Shown: one piece after another, positions 6,479-14,489 of the stretch | How positions within the stretch are numbered: position 1 is the first letter of the stretch | How the letters are laid out: each line of letters opens with the position of its first letter | Origin: Deltaproteobacteria bacterium | GTDB lineage: Bacteria > Desulfobacterota_B > Binatia > UBA9968 | Assembly: GCA_005879255.1 (NCBI GenBank) | Contig: VBKY01000091.1 | Span: 464-31,696, forward strand | Direction of reading: 5' to 3' | Length of the DNA: 31,233 nucleotides | Made by a program: the position numbers and the translations under genes | Notes under the pieces: model-generated | Told to the model about the DNA's origin: nothing | The model's database searches: none | Seen by the model: only the letters and a program-made list of their open reading frames with translations

Positions 6479-7570
6479 CTAACTCACGATGTAGCGATCG
6501 ATATCGCGACTGAATTGAAGGCCAAGGCCCGGCTTCGTTGGCACGACTAATTCGCCTTTCACCGGTACCGGTACTTCTTCGAAAAGCCGGAATGACCAGG
6601 GCATGTATTCTACCGTCAGCCCGTTTGGGATCGCCGATACGAGATGAACGTGAATCTCCGGGAAGAGATGGCTCACCACGGGCAGGTTAAACGCCTCGGC
6701 CATGGCCGCCACCTTCATCCAGTTAGAAATTCCACCGACTCGATTGAGATCAATCATAATGATATCCACCGAATGGGCCTCAATCATGTGACGAAATGGC
6801 GTGATGCCGTACAAGCATTCCCCGCCCGCCAACGGCGTGATCAGCGCGTCGGCCACGCGCGCGAGTCCCGTGTAGTCGTCGTGAACGGTGACGTCTTCGA
6901 GCCAAAAAAAGTGCACGTCTTCGACACGCTTGCCGATCTCGATCGCTTGATGCACCGACCAGCGCTGATTGATGTCGCACATAAGATCGATGTCGGGCCC
7001 CGCAGCTTCGCGAATTAACCGAGCGCGCTCGACTTCCTTTGCCGGTGTCGTATCGCCGGGCAGCGCCAGTTGCGTTTTCATTTGCTTGAAACCCCGATTA
7101 ACCAGCAACTGCGCCGCCTTCACCACGTGATCCAGTGGATAAGCGCGCACCAACGCGCCGCTCGCGTACGTCGGCACGCGGTCGCGCAATCCGCCTAACA
7201 TAGTGCCAAGCGATTGGCTGAGCAATTTACCCTTGATATCCCAGAGCGCCATGTCGATGCCGGAGATCGCCAGCGTGAGAATACCGCCCGGACCGGCACT
7301 GGCGGCGGCGCTGCGGAGCTTCTGTGTGATGGCTTCGACGCGCAGCGGATCTTCGCCAATGATCAATTCGCCGAGCTGATCGACGGCGTGCTTCAGAGTA
7401 GCGCTGAGCGCGCCGCCAAAAAAAGTCGCACCGATTCCTTCAATGCCGTCCTCCGTCTCCACCCGCAGAATGACGAACTGATTATGCGAGCGAAAATAAG
7501 GCGGGCCGCCGGCCAAGGGCTCGTCGAGCGGTACGCGCAGGACGTGTGATCGAATGCTTTTAATTTTCAT
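6479..7570 (-). CDS. Mandelate racemase/muconate lactonizing enzyme family protein (enolase superfamily)
   Basis: 363 aa, full length. The N-terminal capping domain starts MKIKSIRSHVLRVPL. The barrel carries the metal ligands D199 (CDINQRW), E225 (WLED) and E251 (GGEC), a Lys at 165 (FKQMKTQ) in the position of the KxK catalytic base, and an Asp/His pair (D274 in MIDLNRVGG, H301 in VVSHLFPE). This arrangement is that of the mandelate-racemase subgroup, which contains racemases and acid-sugar dehydratases; the substrate cannot be fixed. The second Lys of KxK is replaced by Gln. GAGGAAAGG precedes the ATG. Probable operon with the downstream cupin gene. Confidence 0.9.
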   Translation of the reverse strand: MKIKSIRSHVLRVPLDEPLAGGPPYFRSHNQFVILRVETEDGIEGIGATFFGGALSATLKHAVDQLGELIIGEDPLRVEAITQKLRSAAASAGPGGILTLAISGIDMALWDIKGKLLSQSLGTMLGGLRDRVPTYASGALVRAYPLDHVVKAAQLLVNRGFKQMKTQLALPGDTTPAKEVERARLIREAAGPDIDLMCDINQRWSVHQAIEIGKRVEDVHFFWLEDVTVHDDYTGLARVADALITPLAGGECLYGITPFRHMIEAHSVDIIMIDLNRVGGISNWMKVAAMAEAFNLPVVSHLFPEIHVHLVSAIPNGLTVEYMPWSFRLFEEVPVPVKGELVVPTKPGLGLQFSRDIDRYIVS

Positions 7571-7593
7571 AACCTTTCCTCGTCGGTACTTCG

Positions 7594-7623
7594 ACTATAC
7601 CCTTGTACTATTATGCTTGAAAA
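7594..7623 (-). promoter_or_regulatory. Possible sigma70-type promoter for the enolase-superfamily/cupin pair
   Basis: On the minus strand a TTTTCA hexamer and a TATAGT hexamer are separated by 18 bp, about 25 nt before the ATG at 7570. The surrounding 40 bp are AT-rich compared with the flanking genes. The match is only fair, and several AT-rich alternatives exist nearby. Confidence 0.3.
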
Positions 7624-7675
7624 TTCGAACAGCTGCGCAAATTTTCGGACACTCTATCGGGTGCTTCGGATTATT

Positions 7676-7814
7676 CTCGCGCCAAGACGCCAAGAACGCA
7701 AAGTGACGGGCCAAACCCCGTCATCCCGAACGAATGTGAGGGATCTGAGAAAGATTTCTCCTTAGGTCGAAATGACAAAGCTCCCCCTTGGCGGCCTTTG
7801 CGCCTTTGCGCGAG
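7676..7814. repeat. Nested palindromic intergenic repeat
   Basis: An outer imperfect inverted repeat (7676-7702 and 7787-7814, the 'CGCCAAGACGCCAAG' and 'CCTTTGCGCCTTTGCG' type) encloses an inner element (7720-7776) that begins GTCATCCCGA and ends TCGAAATGAC, itself inverted at its ends. Related inner elements occur at 16279-16312 and 28803-28866. These resemble the short extragenic palindromes spread through many deltaproteobacterial genomes. The 417-bp gap 7571-7996 holds nothing else that I can support. Confidence 0.65.
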
Positions 7815-7996
7815 ACAATCAGATTTGGTTGCGGCGTAGCCGCGCTAGGGACCATGTGATGGAACTTCCGGTAGTTCGCGTCGCAAATGATTAATACTGG
7901 CTTCGATCGATTTGTCATCGTAACAACAACTCCATCGCCGGCAATGTACCCCTGCGACGAGTTCTGATAGGATAATTAAAGTAAGGCTTGAAATCC

Positions 7997-8593
7997 ATGA
8001 TCGCCATGCCTGCAGAAGAACGCCGCGCCTATCTCAAGCGGCTGTACCCCTATCTAAAAACAAGTCTAGTCATCTTTGGAAGCGGCATCGTCATCGGGTT
8101 GATGGCCGTATCGCACTTTCCCCTCCTTGCCCAACATTTCGAATCCTCGGTCGTCGGTTTTGTAAAAATTTTTCATGGCCTATCCAAACTCGAATTGGCA
8201 GCCGCAATATTTTTAAATAACACTCTAAAGACGGTACTGGCGATTTTGTTCGGAAGCTTGTTTGGTATCATACCGGCGGTTTTTCTTCTTGGAAACGGCA
8301 TCGCCCTCGGCGTGATATTTTCACTATCAGCGCAAACGCGCGGACTGTGGCTTTCGTTATTGAGCATTGTGCCGCATGGATTGCTGGAGCTTCCCGCGGT
8401 GTTCCTCGGCACCAGCATCGGGCTCATGGTCGGCAGTCGTGTCATGAAACAGTTTTTCAGCCGACCGGAAACGACGATTGGCAGCGAGTTAGTGCAAGGT
8501 CTGAGATTCTTCATTACGGTCATATTGCCGTTGTTGTTCATTGCCGCATTGGTCGAAGCCTTCCTGACATCGGCGCTGGTCACGCCGAAATAA
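7997..8593 (+). CDS. SpoIIM-family (stage II sporulation protein M-like) membrane protein
   Basis: 198 aa with about five membrane helices. The family signature is clear: FLNNTLKTVLAILFGSLFGI, then FLLGNGIALGV, then PHGLLELPAVFLGTSIGL. In sporulating firmicutes SpoIIM is part of the engulfment complex; in other bacteria and archaea this family has no settled role and is usually a stand-alone membrane protein. There are no other sporulation genes here. An in-frame TTG at 7988 is possible, but the ATG at 7997 follows TAAGG by about 10 nt. It is one of only two plus-strand genes and is flanked by repeats on both sides. Confidence 0.85.
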   Translation: MIAMPAEERRAYLKRLYPYLKTSLVIFGSGIVIGLMAVSHFPLLAQHFESSVVGFVKIFHGLSKLELAAAIFLNNTLKTVLAILFGSLFGIIPAVFLLGNGIALGVIFSLSAQTRGLWLSLLSIVPHGLLELPAVFLGTSIGLMVGSRVMKQFFSRPETTIGSELVQGLRFFITVILPLLFIAALVEAFLTSALVTPK

Positions 8594-8703
8594 ACTTTTG
8601 GTCAATATCTCATCCGCGAATGGTTAAAATGTCTCGCCTGCAGCCAAAGAAAAAATTTAGGGTATCCAGGCGGTTCTGGAACTTGAACCGAAAACGAACC
8701 TGG

Positions 8704-8723
8704 ATGCCGGCGTTCGCCGGCAT
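8704..8723. repeat. Perfect palindrome of the 'TGGATGCC...GGCATGAC' extragenic type
   Basis: ATGCCGGCG, a TT loop and CGCCGGCAT form a perfect 9-bp stem. It lies between the SpoIIM-like gene and the next gene and could fold as a bidirectional hairpin. It lacks a T-run on either side, so a terminator role is possible but not shown. Confidence 0.65.
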
Positions 8724-8837
8724 GACCAACTTCACTTGGCCTGAAGGCGGAGGGATTTCAAACATCCCCGAGAGAGACATTAAATCTCCGCGAACAGCGC
8801 GTTTTTTAGCGCGAGCTGTATGAAAAATTCGTTCATG

Positions 8838-8917
8838 GTTCGACTGAGCTCACTACGAACGGAAGCGAGGCACACAGAAATCAACTACTTATCCGTTCGC
8901 CCTGAGCGTCGTCGAAG
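8838..8917. repeat. Inverted repeat pair of the 'CCGTTCGCCCTGAGC' extragenic type
   Basis: The arm at 8838-8862 is the imperfect reverse complement of the arm at 8893-8917 (CCGTTCG...TGAGC...TCG in both). Together they could form a hairpin of about 80 nt between convergent genes. The whole gap 8594-8950 (about 355 bp) holds this repeat and the one at 8704 and no gene that I can support. Confidence 0.6.
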
Positions 8918-8950
8918 GGCTCCTTTCGAGTTTTCATCCAGCGCCCGCAG

Positions 8951-9445
8951 TCACGCTCGATCGAAGGTTTGCTTCTTTGCGCGATACGACCAAACGAGCA
9001 GAACGGTTCCGATTGTCGTCGAGATCCAGTAATCCACTGGCAACCCGTTCCACCAATGTTTATGCCACGGGATGTGCGCGGATGAAAATTTGTTCCAGCC
9101 GAAAGCCGGATTGAAAGCGAACCAGAGAACGTCTTCGATAACCCAGAACAGCATGATCATGCCGACTATGCGCGCCTCGATGCGCCAAGACCAACGGCCG
9201 CTTACGAACACGGGCACGTGAAACGCCAGCGCGATGAAAGGAAACACCCAGGCGTGATAACCGGTCATACTCCGGCCACTCCAAAAAAGATCGAGCAGCC
9301 AATGTTTTTCGACACGCCAGGTTGGCAAATTGGCCGCCCAACCCGCCGGACCTTCGATCTGAATTTCCACTTGAGCAAAGAAAAAACTCAACAGTGCGAT
9401 CCAGCCGATCAACAACCATGGGCGTAACCAACGTGGAAACTTCAT
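8951..9445 (-). CDS. Hypothetical four-helix membrane protein, coupled to the glycosyltransferase gene
   Basis: 164 aa from the ATG at 9445, which overlaps the stop of the upstream glycosyltransferase by 4 nt (ATGA); the longer frame to 9739 reads inside that gene and is hydrophilic. It has a first helix at about 8-26, two more around 65-115, and a last helix near 143-158. The segment between contains a Trp-rich FWVIEDVLWFAFNPAFGWNK stretch and HIPWHKHWWNGLPVDYW. I do not recognise a named family. Tight coupling suggests a partner or membrane anchor for the lipid-type glycosyltransferase; this is inference. Confidence 0.75.
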   Translation of the reverse strand: MKFPRWLRPWLLIGWIALLSFFFAQVEIQIEGPAGWAANLPTWRVEKHWLLDLFWSGRSMTGYHAWVFPFIALAFHVPVFVSGRWSWRIEARIVGMIMLFWVIEDVLWFAFNPAFGWNKFSSAHIPWHKHWWNGLPVDYWISTTIGTVLLVWSYRAKKQTFDRA

Positions 9446-10575
9446 CGGCCGTTGCCCAAGACGCGACTCAGGACCGCGTGGGCAGCATCGGGCCGGCCGA
9501 GTCCACGCATGTTCTCGCGCATATGTTTGAGCCGTTCCGGTTCCTTGACGAGTTGACCGATCTTGAATTCCAACGCCACCATGTCCGGGGCTTTTACGGC
9601 GATGCCGTGTTCCATCAGATAATCGGCGTTTCGCTCTTCTTGTCCCGGGATCGGCGAGATCAACACCATCGGTAGCCCGACCGCGAGGCATTCGGAGACC
9701 GTCAATCCACCCGGCTTTGTGACTGCTAGATCGGCACAAGCCATAACTCTCTCAATCGTAGACGTATAACCCAGCGCGACCAGCCGGCCCGGATGGGCCG
9801 CGGCAAGCGAACGGTATCTACCAAGCAATTGCTGGTTCCTTCCAGCCAAGGCGACAATTTGAAAATCATCCGCCAGCCCGAGTAGTCGCTCCACCATTAA
9901 GTCGCCGCCGGCAAGTCCGGCGCCGCCGGTCATGAGCAGTAGCGTTGTTTTATCCGGCGCGATCCCGAATTCTCTCGCGCATTCATCACGGTCAAGTCGC
10001 CGGGAAAATATCGGCATAATCGGAATGCCGGTAACATGCACGCTGTCACTCGGTATTCCGCGTGCCGCCATGCGAAAAGCGATCTCATCGCTCGCCGCGA
10101 AGTAGCCGCGCATGCCTGCCTGCACCCACATGCGGTGTAGATCAAAATCGGTGACCTGCACCCAAACCGGCGGCACGGCGCGGCCTCGCTTGATGTCATG
10201 GGCTAGCAGTTCAGCGGGGAGAAAGTGGGTGCAAATGATGTGATCGGGGGCAAACTCTCTGAGTAGATCGTGGAGCTTGCGTGTGTTGAGCCGCTCGATG
10301 GCGCGGCGCGTTTTGGCGAACAGCGCATCGCGCGGCATCCTGTCCGTGGCGTGGTATAAATAGGCCCACACCGACGGATGATGCTCGACGATCTTGATGT
10401 AATAGTTCGCGTACAGCGCCCGAAAGCTCTGCGGCACCAGAGTCATCAGGTCGATATGTTTCGCCTCGACCTTCGGAAAGCTCGCTTGCGCCTCGGCGCG
10501 CAGAGCTTCCGCGGCGCGGCTATGCCCCGCGCCCGCGGAAACACTGAGTAGTAAGATTCGTGGTGAACCGTTCAA
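9442..10575 (-). CDS. GT28-type glycosyltransferase (MGDG synthase/MurG-like)
   Basis: 377 aa, two Rossmann-like domains. The N-terminal domain has ILLLSVSAGAGHSRAAEAL and D-IICTHFLPAELL as in monogalactosyldiacylglycerol synthases. The C-terminal domain has LLLMTGGAG, near 287 KPGGLTVSECLAVGLPMV, and GQEERNADYL, the UDP-sugar binding region. It would transfer a sugar from a nucleotide donor to a lipid acceptor at the inner membrane; donor and acceptor cannot be read. No ATG fits the N-terminus: an in-frame TAA lies seven codons upstream, leaving TTG at 10575 as the start. Its stop overlaps the start of a small membrane protein. Confidence 0.9.
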   Translation of the reverse strand: MNGSPRILLLSVSAGAGHSRAAEALRAEAQASFPKVEAKHIDLMTLVPQSFRALYANYYIKIVEHHPSVWAYLYHATDRMPRDALFAKTRRAIERLNTRKLHDLLREFAPDHIICTHFLPAELLAHDIKRGRAVPPVWVQVTDFDLHRMWVQAGMRGYFAASDEIAFRMAARGIPSDSVHVTGIPIMPIFSRRLDRDECAREFGIAPDKTTLLLMTGGAGLAGGDLMVERLLGLADDFQIVALAGRNQQLLGRYRSLAAAHPGRLVALGYTSTIERVMACADLAVTKPGGLTVSECLAVGLPMVLISPIPGQEERNADYLMEHGIAVKAPDMVALEFKIGQLVKEPERLKHMRENMRGLGRPDAAHAVLSRVLGNGR

Positions 10576-10639
10576 TGCCGGCGTGATGATCGGTTAAGCG
10601 ATCAGCGGATCTAAGCAAACCGGAAAATTTAGTTTGCCG

Positions 10640-11725
10640 TCAGCGATTGAGCGCCGTCTGCTGGTCCGGATGCAATATCAATTTCTGCACGCGCCAGTTG
10701 AGCACCTCGGCGACGTAGAGCTCATTCTCCGACGGACAGGCCATCTCATGAACCCAGCCGAATTGTTTGAGTTGTTTGCCCGACTCGCCAAGTACGCCGA
10801 GAATTTTGCCATCCAGAGTTAACTTATAAACCCGCCCCGGATACGCATCCGCGCTGTAGAGAACTTGCCGCGGCCCGGGCGTAATGCAGATCGCCCAAGG
10901 CGCGCCCGGCGCCTGCGTCCCTTTGACGTCTTCCGGCGGCTTATTGCCGATCGCCGGTCGCGCGGTGCTACGATCGAACGGCACGTCGATTTTCATCTCG
11001 CGCAAAAATTTACCGTCGCCGTCGAACACTTGAATGCGCCCGTTGCCACGATCGCCGACGTAAATGTTTCCTTGCGCATCGGCGGCGATCGTGTGCGGCG
11101 TGTTGAATTCTCCCGGCTTGTCGCCGCGCTCGCCCCAGGATTTGAGCCAGTTGCCGTTCTTGTCGACTTTAGCGATACGCGAGTTGACGTAGCCGTCGCT
11201 GATATACGCGTTTCCCGCCGGGTCCCACGCTACATCGGTCGGCTGGCGGAAACGGCCGTCGTCATGTTTGGGTGGCGGCCCCGTGCGTTTGTGCGGCACT
11301 GCTTCATCCGAGGCTTCCTGCTTGCGCCCGAAGACCATGTCGACGCGGCCGTCAGGCGTAAACTTCACCACCATGTCCGATCCTTTGTCGGTCGCCCAGA
11401 TGTTGTCTTGCTTGTCGATCCGGACCGTGTGCGCGAATGCCCACGCGTAAAGGTTTCTGCCGATCTCGCGAAGAAAACGGCCATCCGGCGCAAACTCTAA
11501 AAGCTGCGATGCGGTCGCGCCAAATGCCGGGCCGGTCGTGTTACCGCGCGAATAGACGAATACATGTTTTTTCGAATTTACGGCAACACCGGCGACTTCA
11601 CCTAGATACATATTCTGCGGCAGCCGCACGGCATTGGGAACCGACTCGTAGCGAATCACCGGCACCGACTGAGCAAATGCCGGCGTGACCATAAGCACAA
11701 ACCCAAAGTATGACCAACGTGTCAT
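10640..11725 (-). CDS. Secreted NHL-repeat beta-propeller protein
   Basis: 361 aa from the ATG at 11725, which has GGAGG 8 nt upstream; the frame is open to 11779 but has no better start. Residues 1-19 form a signal peptide ending AFAQ. The rest is a propeller of repeated units such as FRQPTDVAWDPAGNAYISDG, FNTPHTIAADAQGNIYVGDR and a NGRIQVFDGDGKFL strand. The pattern is that of NHL proteins often annotated as peptidyl-alpha-hydroxyglycine alpha-amidating lyase-like, but I see no proof of that activity. Probably periplasmic. A second, diverged member of the family lies at the right edge of the window (30212-31233). Confidence 0.88.
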   Translation of the reverse strand: MTRWSYFGFVLMVTPAFAQSVPVIRYESVPNAVRLPQNMYLGEVAGVAVNSKKHVFVYSRGNTTGPAFGATASQLLEFAPDGRFLREIGRNLYAWAFAHTVRIDKQDNIWATDKGSDMVVKFTPDGRVDMVFGRKQEASDEAVPHKRTGPPPKHDDGRFRQPTDVAWDPAGNAYISDGYVNSRIAKVDKNGNWLKSWGERGDKPGEFNTPHTIAADAQGNIYVGDRGNGRIQVFDGDGKFLREMKIDVPFDRSTARPAIGNKPPEDVKGTQAPGAPWAICITPGPRQVLYSADAYPGRVYKLTLDGKILGVLGESGKQLKQFGWVHEMACPSENELYVAEVLNWRVQKLILHPDQQTALNR

Positions 11726-11998
11726 AAAAGCCTCCTTCTTTTTGGTGAATTTACAATCGGGTGACCATCGCTTAAACAAACAGGACGATCGTACTTGGCA
11801 GCTACCCGCTTGCTATTTTTTGCCGGCGCGATGTTTTATCCGACCAGCGTGGATCACGGCAGCGATCTGCTTGCTGTTTTTTTTCGAGCATCATCACATG
11901 GCTGGTGCCGCGGATACCAAGATCGACGAGCCTGAACTAAGCGGGCCGCAGTCCCGCCTGTTCCCGATACAAAGGAGTAAAGTTCTGCCGAGAACAGT

Positions 11999-13066
11999 TC
12001 ATTGAGATCGTTTTCTGTCCTCCGGCACCGCGCTGCCCCACAACTCTTTCATGAAACCGCTCTTGTCAAGATTCTCGACAAAAGTGTTGTCGAAGATCTC
12101 GTTCGGCTTTCGCCTGATCGTGGTGCCCTCCTCGCGGGCATTATCCAACGTCTCTGCCACTAACTTTGCCGGCACGATCATGCGCCGATTGATGAGATTC
12201 TTCGCGTATGCTTCGTAGGCTGAACGCAGTGTGTCGGCATCCTTCATTCTCAAAGTCTTGCCGACCGAGGCCATCGCCAGCTCTGGATTTTTTTCGACGA
12301 AGTAGACCGACTCCGCCAGTGCTGCCACCACTTTCTGCACGACCGCAGGCCTTTCTTTCCAGGTTTTGCTGCTCGCGAAGAGCGAGCTATAAATGAACGG
12401 CAAACCGAGATCGTTGAGATTGTAAATAATATTAAACCCATCTTTTCTGCCGCGCGCATCGAGCGGCGGCTGAATCAGCGTTGCCTGAAACATATCTTGC
12501 ACCAGCGCCGTGTAGCGCTCCGTGGGCGTGCCGCCGACGGTGGCGAGGGTGACTTCCTTTTCGCTGAGATTGAATTTCTTTAGGAATTCCTTCGCCAGCC
12601 TGTAAGGGAAATCTCCCGGACGGGTCACGCCGATAGTTTTCCCCTTTAGATCGGCGGGCCGCTTGATGTCCTTGCGCGCAAGCACAACGTATGGCGAACC
12701 GATCAGTGGCGAAGCGACGAGTTTTCCATCCGCCCCAGTGCCGATGCGCACGATGTTTGCGTCCGCGTTGCAGTAAAGAAAATTGATCTCATCCGATGCC
12801 AATCCCGCCATTGCCACAGCGCCACCGCGCACGACGATATGCTCGGCATTGATGCCATACTTGTCGAACAGCCGATTATCCAGCGCCGTGTAGAGATGAA
12901 TAAATCCACCGGTGATCGCGCAGGCGCCGATGCGGACCTTCACCGCAGCCTCGCCGGGCTTGGCGAGGTAAGGATTTCCGTGAGCCACGCTATCGGCTCG
13001 GCAAACGACCGCGAGAATAAGAGCGAAAAAAAAATATCGGCGTCGACGATCACCGACCGGTTTCAT
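11999..13066 (-). CDS. ABC transporter substrate-binding protein (NMT1/THI5/SsuA-like)
   Basis: 355 aa with a signal peptide (basic start, hydrophobic residues about 10-23). The mature part shows the family layout: RIGACAITGGFIHLYTALDN, KYGINAEHIVV, then LKGKTIGVTRPGDFPYRLA, TERYTALVQDMFQATLIQPP and a C-terminal helical lobe. Such proteins bind sulfonates, pyrimidine precursors or aromatic acids in the periplasm and deliver them to a permease; no permease or ATPase gene is next to it, which is common for the many orphan members in this type of genome. GGGAG stands before the ATG. A 273-bp gap separates it from the NHL gene. Confidence 0.88.
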   Translation of the reverse strand: MKPVGDRRRRYFFFALILAVVCRADSVAHGNPYLAKPGEAAVKVRIGACAITGGFIHLYTALDNRLFDKYGINAEHIVVRGGAVAMAGLASDEINFLYCNADANIVRIGTGADGKLVASPLIGSPYVVLARKDIKRPADLKGKTIGVTRPGDFPYRLAKEFLKKFNLSEKEVTLATVGGTPTERYTALVQDMFQATLIQPPLDARGRKDGFNIIYNLNDLGLPFIYSSLFASSKTWKERPAVVQKVVAALAESVYFVEKNPELAMASVGKTLRMKDADTLRSAYEAYAKNLINRRMIVPAKLVAETLDNAREEGTTIRRKPNEIFDNTFVENLDKSGFMKELWGSAVPEDRKRSQ

Positions 13067-13203
13067 ATTGAAACTCCCGACTGACTTTGCGGTCTTGTGT
13101 CTATATACGAGGTTTCGATGAAGTCGGTCAATGAGAATGTCAGGAAGAACGCCAGTTCGAATAGTATCGGATAGGAGCAGATAGTTGTGTTAGCTACCGT
13201 TCT

Positions 13204-13268
13204 CAGTAACCGGCGCCGTCTAGGCGGCTCGCCGTTTGTACGCGGTTCCAGTTGACTACGTGTTAGGC
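13204..13268 (-). repeat. Degenerate attC-like site at the end of the cassette block
   Basis: On the minus strand GCCTAAC, a full match to the RYYYAAC core, starts 7 nt after the stop of the 62-aa gene. A weak partner GTTACTG closes the element 65 bp on. Internal complementarity (AACCG near one end, CGGTT near the other) is modest. It would be the last site of the array; the far half may be decayed. Confidence 0.3.
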
Positions 13269-13275
13269 TGAAGAC

Positions 13276-13464
13276 TCACTTGCGCGTTTCCCGCCATACC
13301 ATCACCGCAAGCCCTGCTGCGATCACAAAAGCCACTCCGCTCGCCCAGACTGGAACACTCACTCCATTGACAGTAATCTCCCAGCCAAGGCTAAAGCGCA
13401 GCAATTGCAGTAGGGCGATCAGTGAGAAAAGGGCAACGGCGATTATGGTGAAAGGTCTTTTCAT
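13276..13464 (-). CDS. Small two-helix membrane protein
   Basis: 62 aa: helix about 6-28, a short loop with GWEITVNGVSVPVW, a second helix about 38-56 and a basic end. Not recognised. It follows the 94-aa membrane gene by 41 bp without a palindrome between them, so both may belong to one cassette. GAGACAAGAA precedes the ATG. Confidence 0.6.
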   Translation of the reverse strand: MKRPFTIIAVALFSLIALLQLLRFSLGWEITVNGVSVPVWASGVAFVIAAGLAVMVWRETRK

Positions 13465-13505
13465 TTCTTGTCTCTATTTAGATGAGATGGTTGCGTGGCA
13501 AACGA

Positions 13506-13790
13506 TTATCTCCCACTCGATCGCGCTTTGGGAAGAACGGAGAAACCGATTAAGCCACACCCTACGACAGCGATCCCCGCGTAGAGAGTCGCTTTCCAAA
13601 TCCACAGATTGTTTTCGAGGTTGGCAACAGCGTCCCGCACTCGCGCAATCTCCGGCTTCTGTTCCTGTCCGTCAATCGCTTGCCGAACGGAGGATGTCGC
13701 CGTAAGGATCACTCCCTCCCCGAGTTGAGAACACCACGCAGTTGCCAGCCCAAGTACAAAGAGAAACCCCAGAACAAAGCGGATCGCCAC
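13506..13790 (-). CDS. Small two-helix membrane protein
   Basis: 94 aa from GTG at 13790, chosen because AAGGAG stands 6 nt before it; an upstream TTG (13805) is in frame. It has a hydrophobic N-terminal segment that could be a signal anchor (about 2-20), a charged central helix (EQKPEIARVRDAVANLENNL) and a second membrane helix (about 65-84). Not recognised. The start lies only about 25 bp after the core of the palindrome at 13814-13861, a spacing typical of integron cassettes. Confidence 0.6.
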   Translation of the reverse strand: MAIRFVLGFLFVLGLATAWCSQLGEGVILTATSSVRQAIDGQEQKPEIARVRDAVANLENNLWIWKATLYAGIAVVGCGLIGFSVLPKARSSGR

Positions 13791-13813
13791 CAGTCGCTCC
13801 TTCAATTGCTAAG

Positions 13814-13861
13814 CCCTAACGCCCAGCGCGTGAGCGGCCGGCGGCCATGCGCATGTTAGGT
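13814..13861 (-). repeat. attC-like site between cassette genes
   Basis: 48 bp, on the minus strand beginning ACCTAAC and ending GTTAGGG. The ends are complementary (CCTAAC/GTTAGG), and GCGC near each end and GGCC repeats in the middle add further pairing. The first core fits RYYYAAC; the second departs from GTTRRRY at its last base. It lies between the O-methyltransferase pseudogene and the 94-aa gene. Confidence 0.5.
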
Positions 13862-13876
13862 GGAAGCAGCTTAGAT

Positions 13877-14350
13877 TTAGTCTCCAGCTTCGGCAACGAT
13901 CAGACTGGCAGGGCCAGCCAGCGGCTTATGCGCTACTGGCCTTCCAGCCCGTGTCGTGGAGCCATTGCTGCGCCTCATCAACGCTGTAAATGATGCGATC
14001 CGTACGAACGGCCTCTTCGAGCCTACCCCAACGGGGGTAGCTTAGGCCATTCAAGAGCCGGAGAAACGCTCGCAGGTCCGGCCCGCCGTTGCCGCTCAAG
14101 AACGCAGCCGCGGCCGCACCGTTTTGATAGCGGTCGCCCGACCGCTCCAATAACCCCAGCGCGACCATCGCATCCGTGATGATCCGTAACGTTCGCCGGG
14201 GAATCTCCGTGCGCTGAGCGAGTTCGTCGAGGGTCGCTGACCCCCCGCCTAGGCGTTCAAACAAACCAACTTCCACGGCCACGAACAGTTCTTCGCCGCC
14301 ATGTAACCGCTGGCGACCTGAATGATCGACTCGGGACTAAGATCACCCAT
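13877..14350 (-). pseudogene. O-methyltransferase, internally deleted and frameshifted twice
   Basis: The ATG at 14350 has GGAGG 5 nt upstream and starts MGDLSPESIIQVASGYMAAK, the usual beginning of acetylserotonin-type O-methyltransferases. A one-base loss near 14290 shifts the frame; the next piece (14282 downward) gives the dimerisation/winged-helix domain, VGLFERLGGGSATLDELAQR to LSYPRWGRLEEAVR. The whole SAM-binding middle is missing: the sequence jumps to the C-terminal end (YSVDEAQQWLHDTGWK). There a one-base gain near 13940 shifts the frame again before HKPLAGPASLIVAEAGD and a TAA at 13877. About 155 of an expected 330 residues remain, so it cannot be a working methyltransferase. It lies between two attC-like sites. 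Confidence 0.8.
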
Positions 14351-14393
14351 AAGCGCCTCCTGCTTTCTGGGGTGAACGGATCAGAGTTGTTCC

Positions 14394-14489
14394 GCCTAAC
14401 GCCGGGACCACGCGCAGCGCCAAGACGGCCTCGCTTTCAGAAGAAATGTTCATCGCTGCCCGTGGTTCGCTCCAGTGATTTTGTTAGGC
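14394..14489 (-). repeat. attC-like recombination site, best match in the window
   Basis: 96 bp. On the minus strand it begins GCCTAAC and ends GTTAGGC, matching both integron cores (RYYYAAC and GTTRRRY) and fully complementary to each other. Inside, GAACCACGGGCAGCG pairs with CGCTGCGCGTGGTCC with few mismatches. The TAA stop of the upstream 84-aa gene lies within the first core, and the next gene starts 44 bp after the second core, as in integron cassettes. The spacers between core and inner arm are unequal, so it is not a textbook site. Confidence 0.6.

Noticed and set aside
7721..7918. 65-codon minus-strand frame in the gap before the SpoIIM-like gene
   Set aside because: It lies entirely in the nested repeat element.
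9442..9739. N-terminal extension of the 164-aa membrane protein
   Set aside because: It lies inside the glycosyltransferase gene in another frame and is rich in Arg and Gly without pattern; the ATGA overlap gives a better start.
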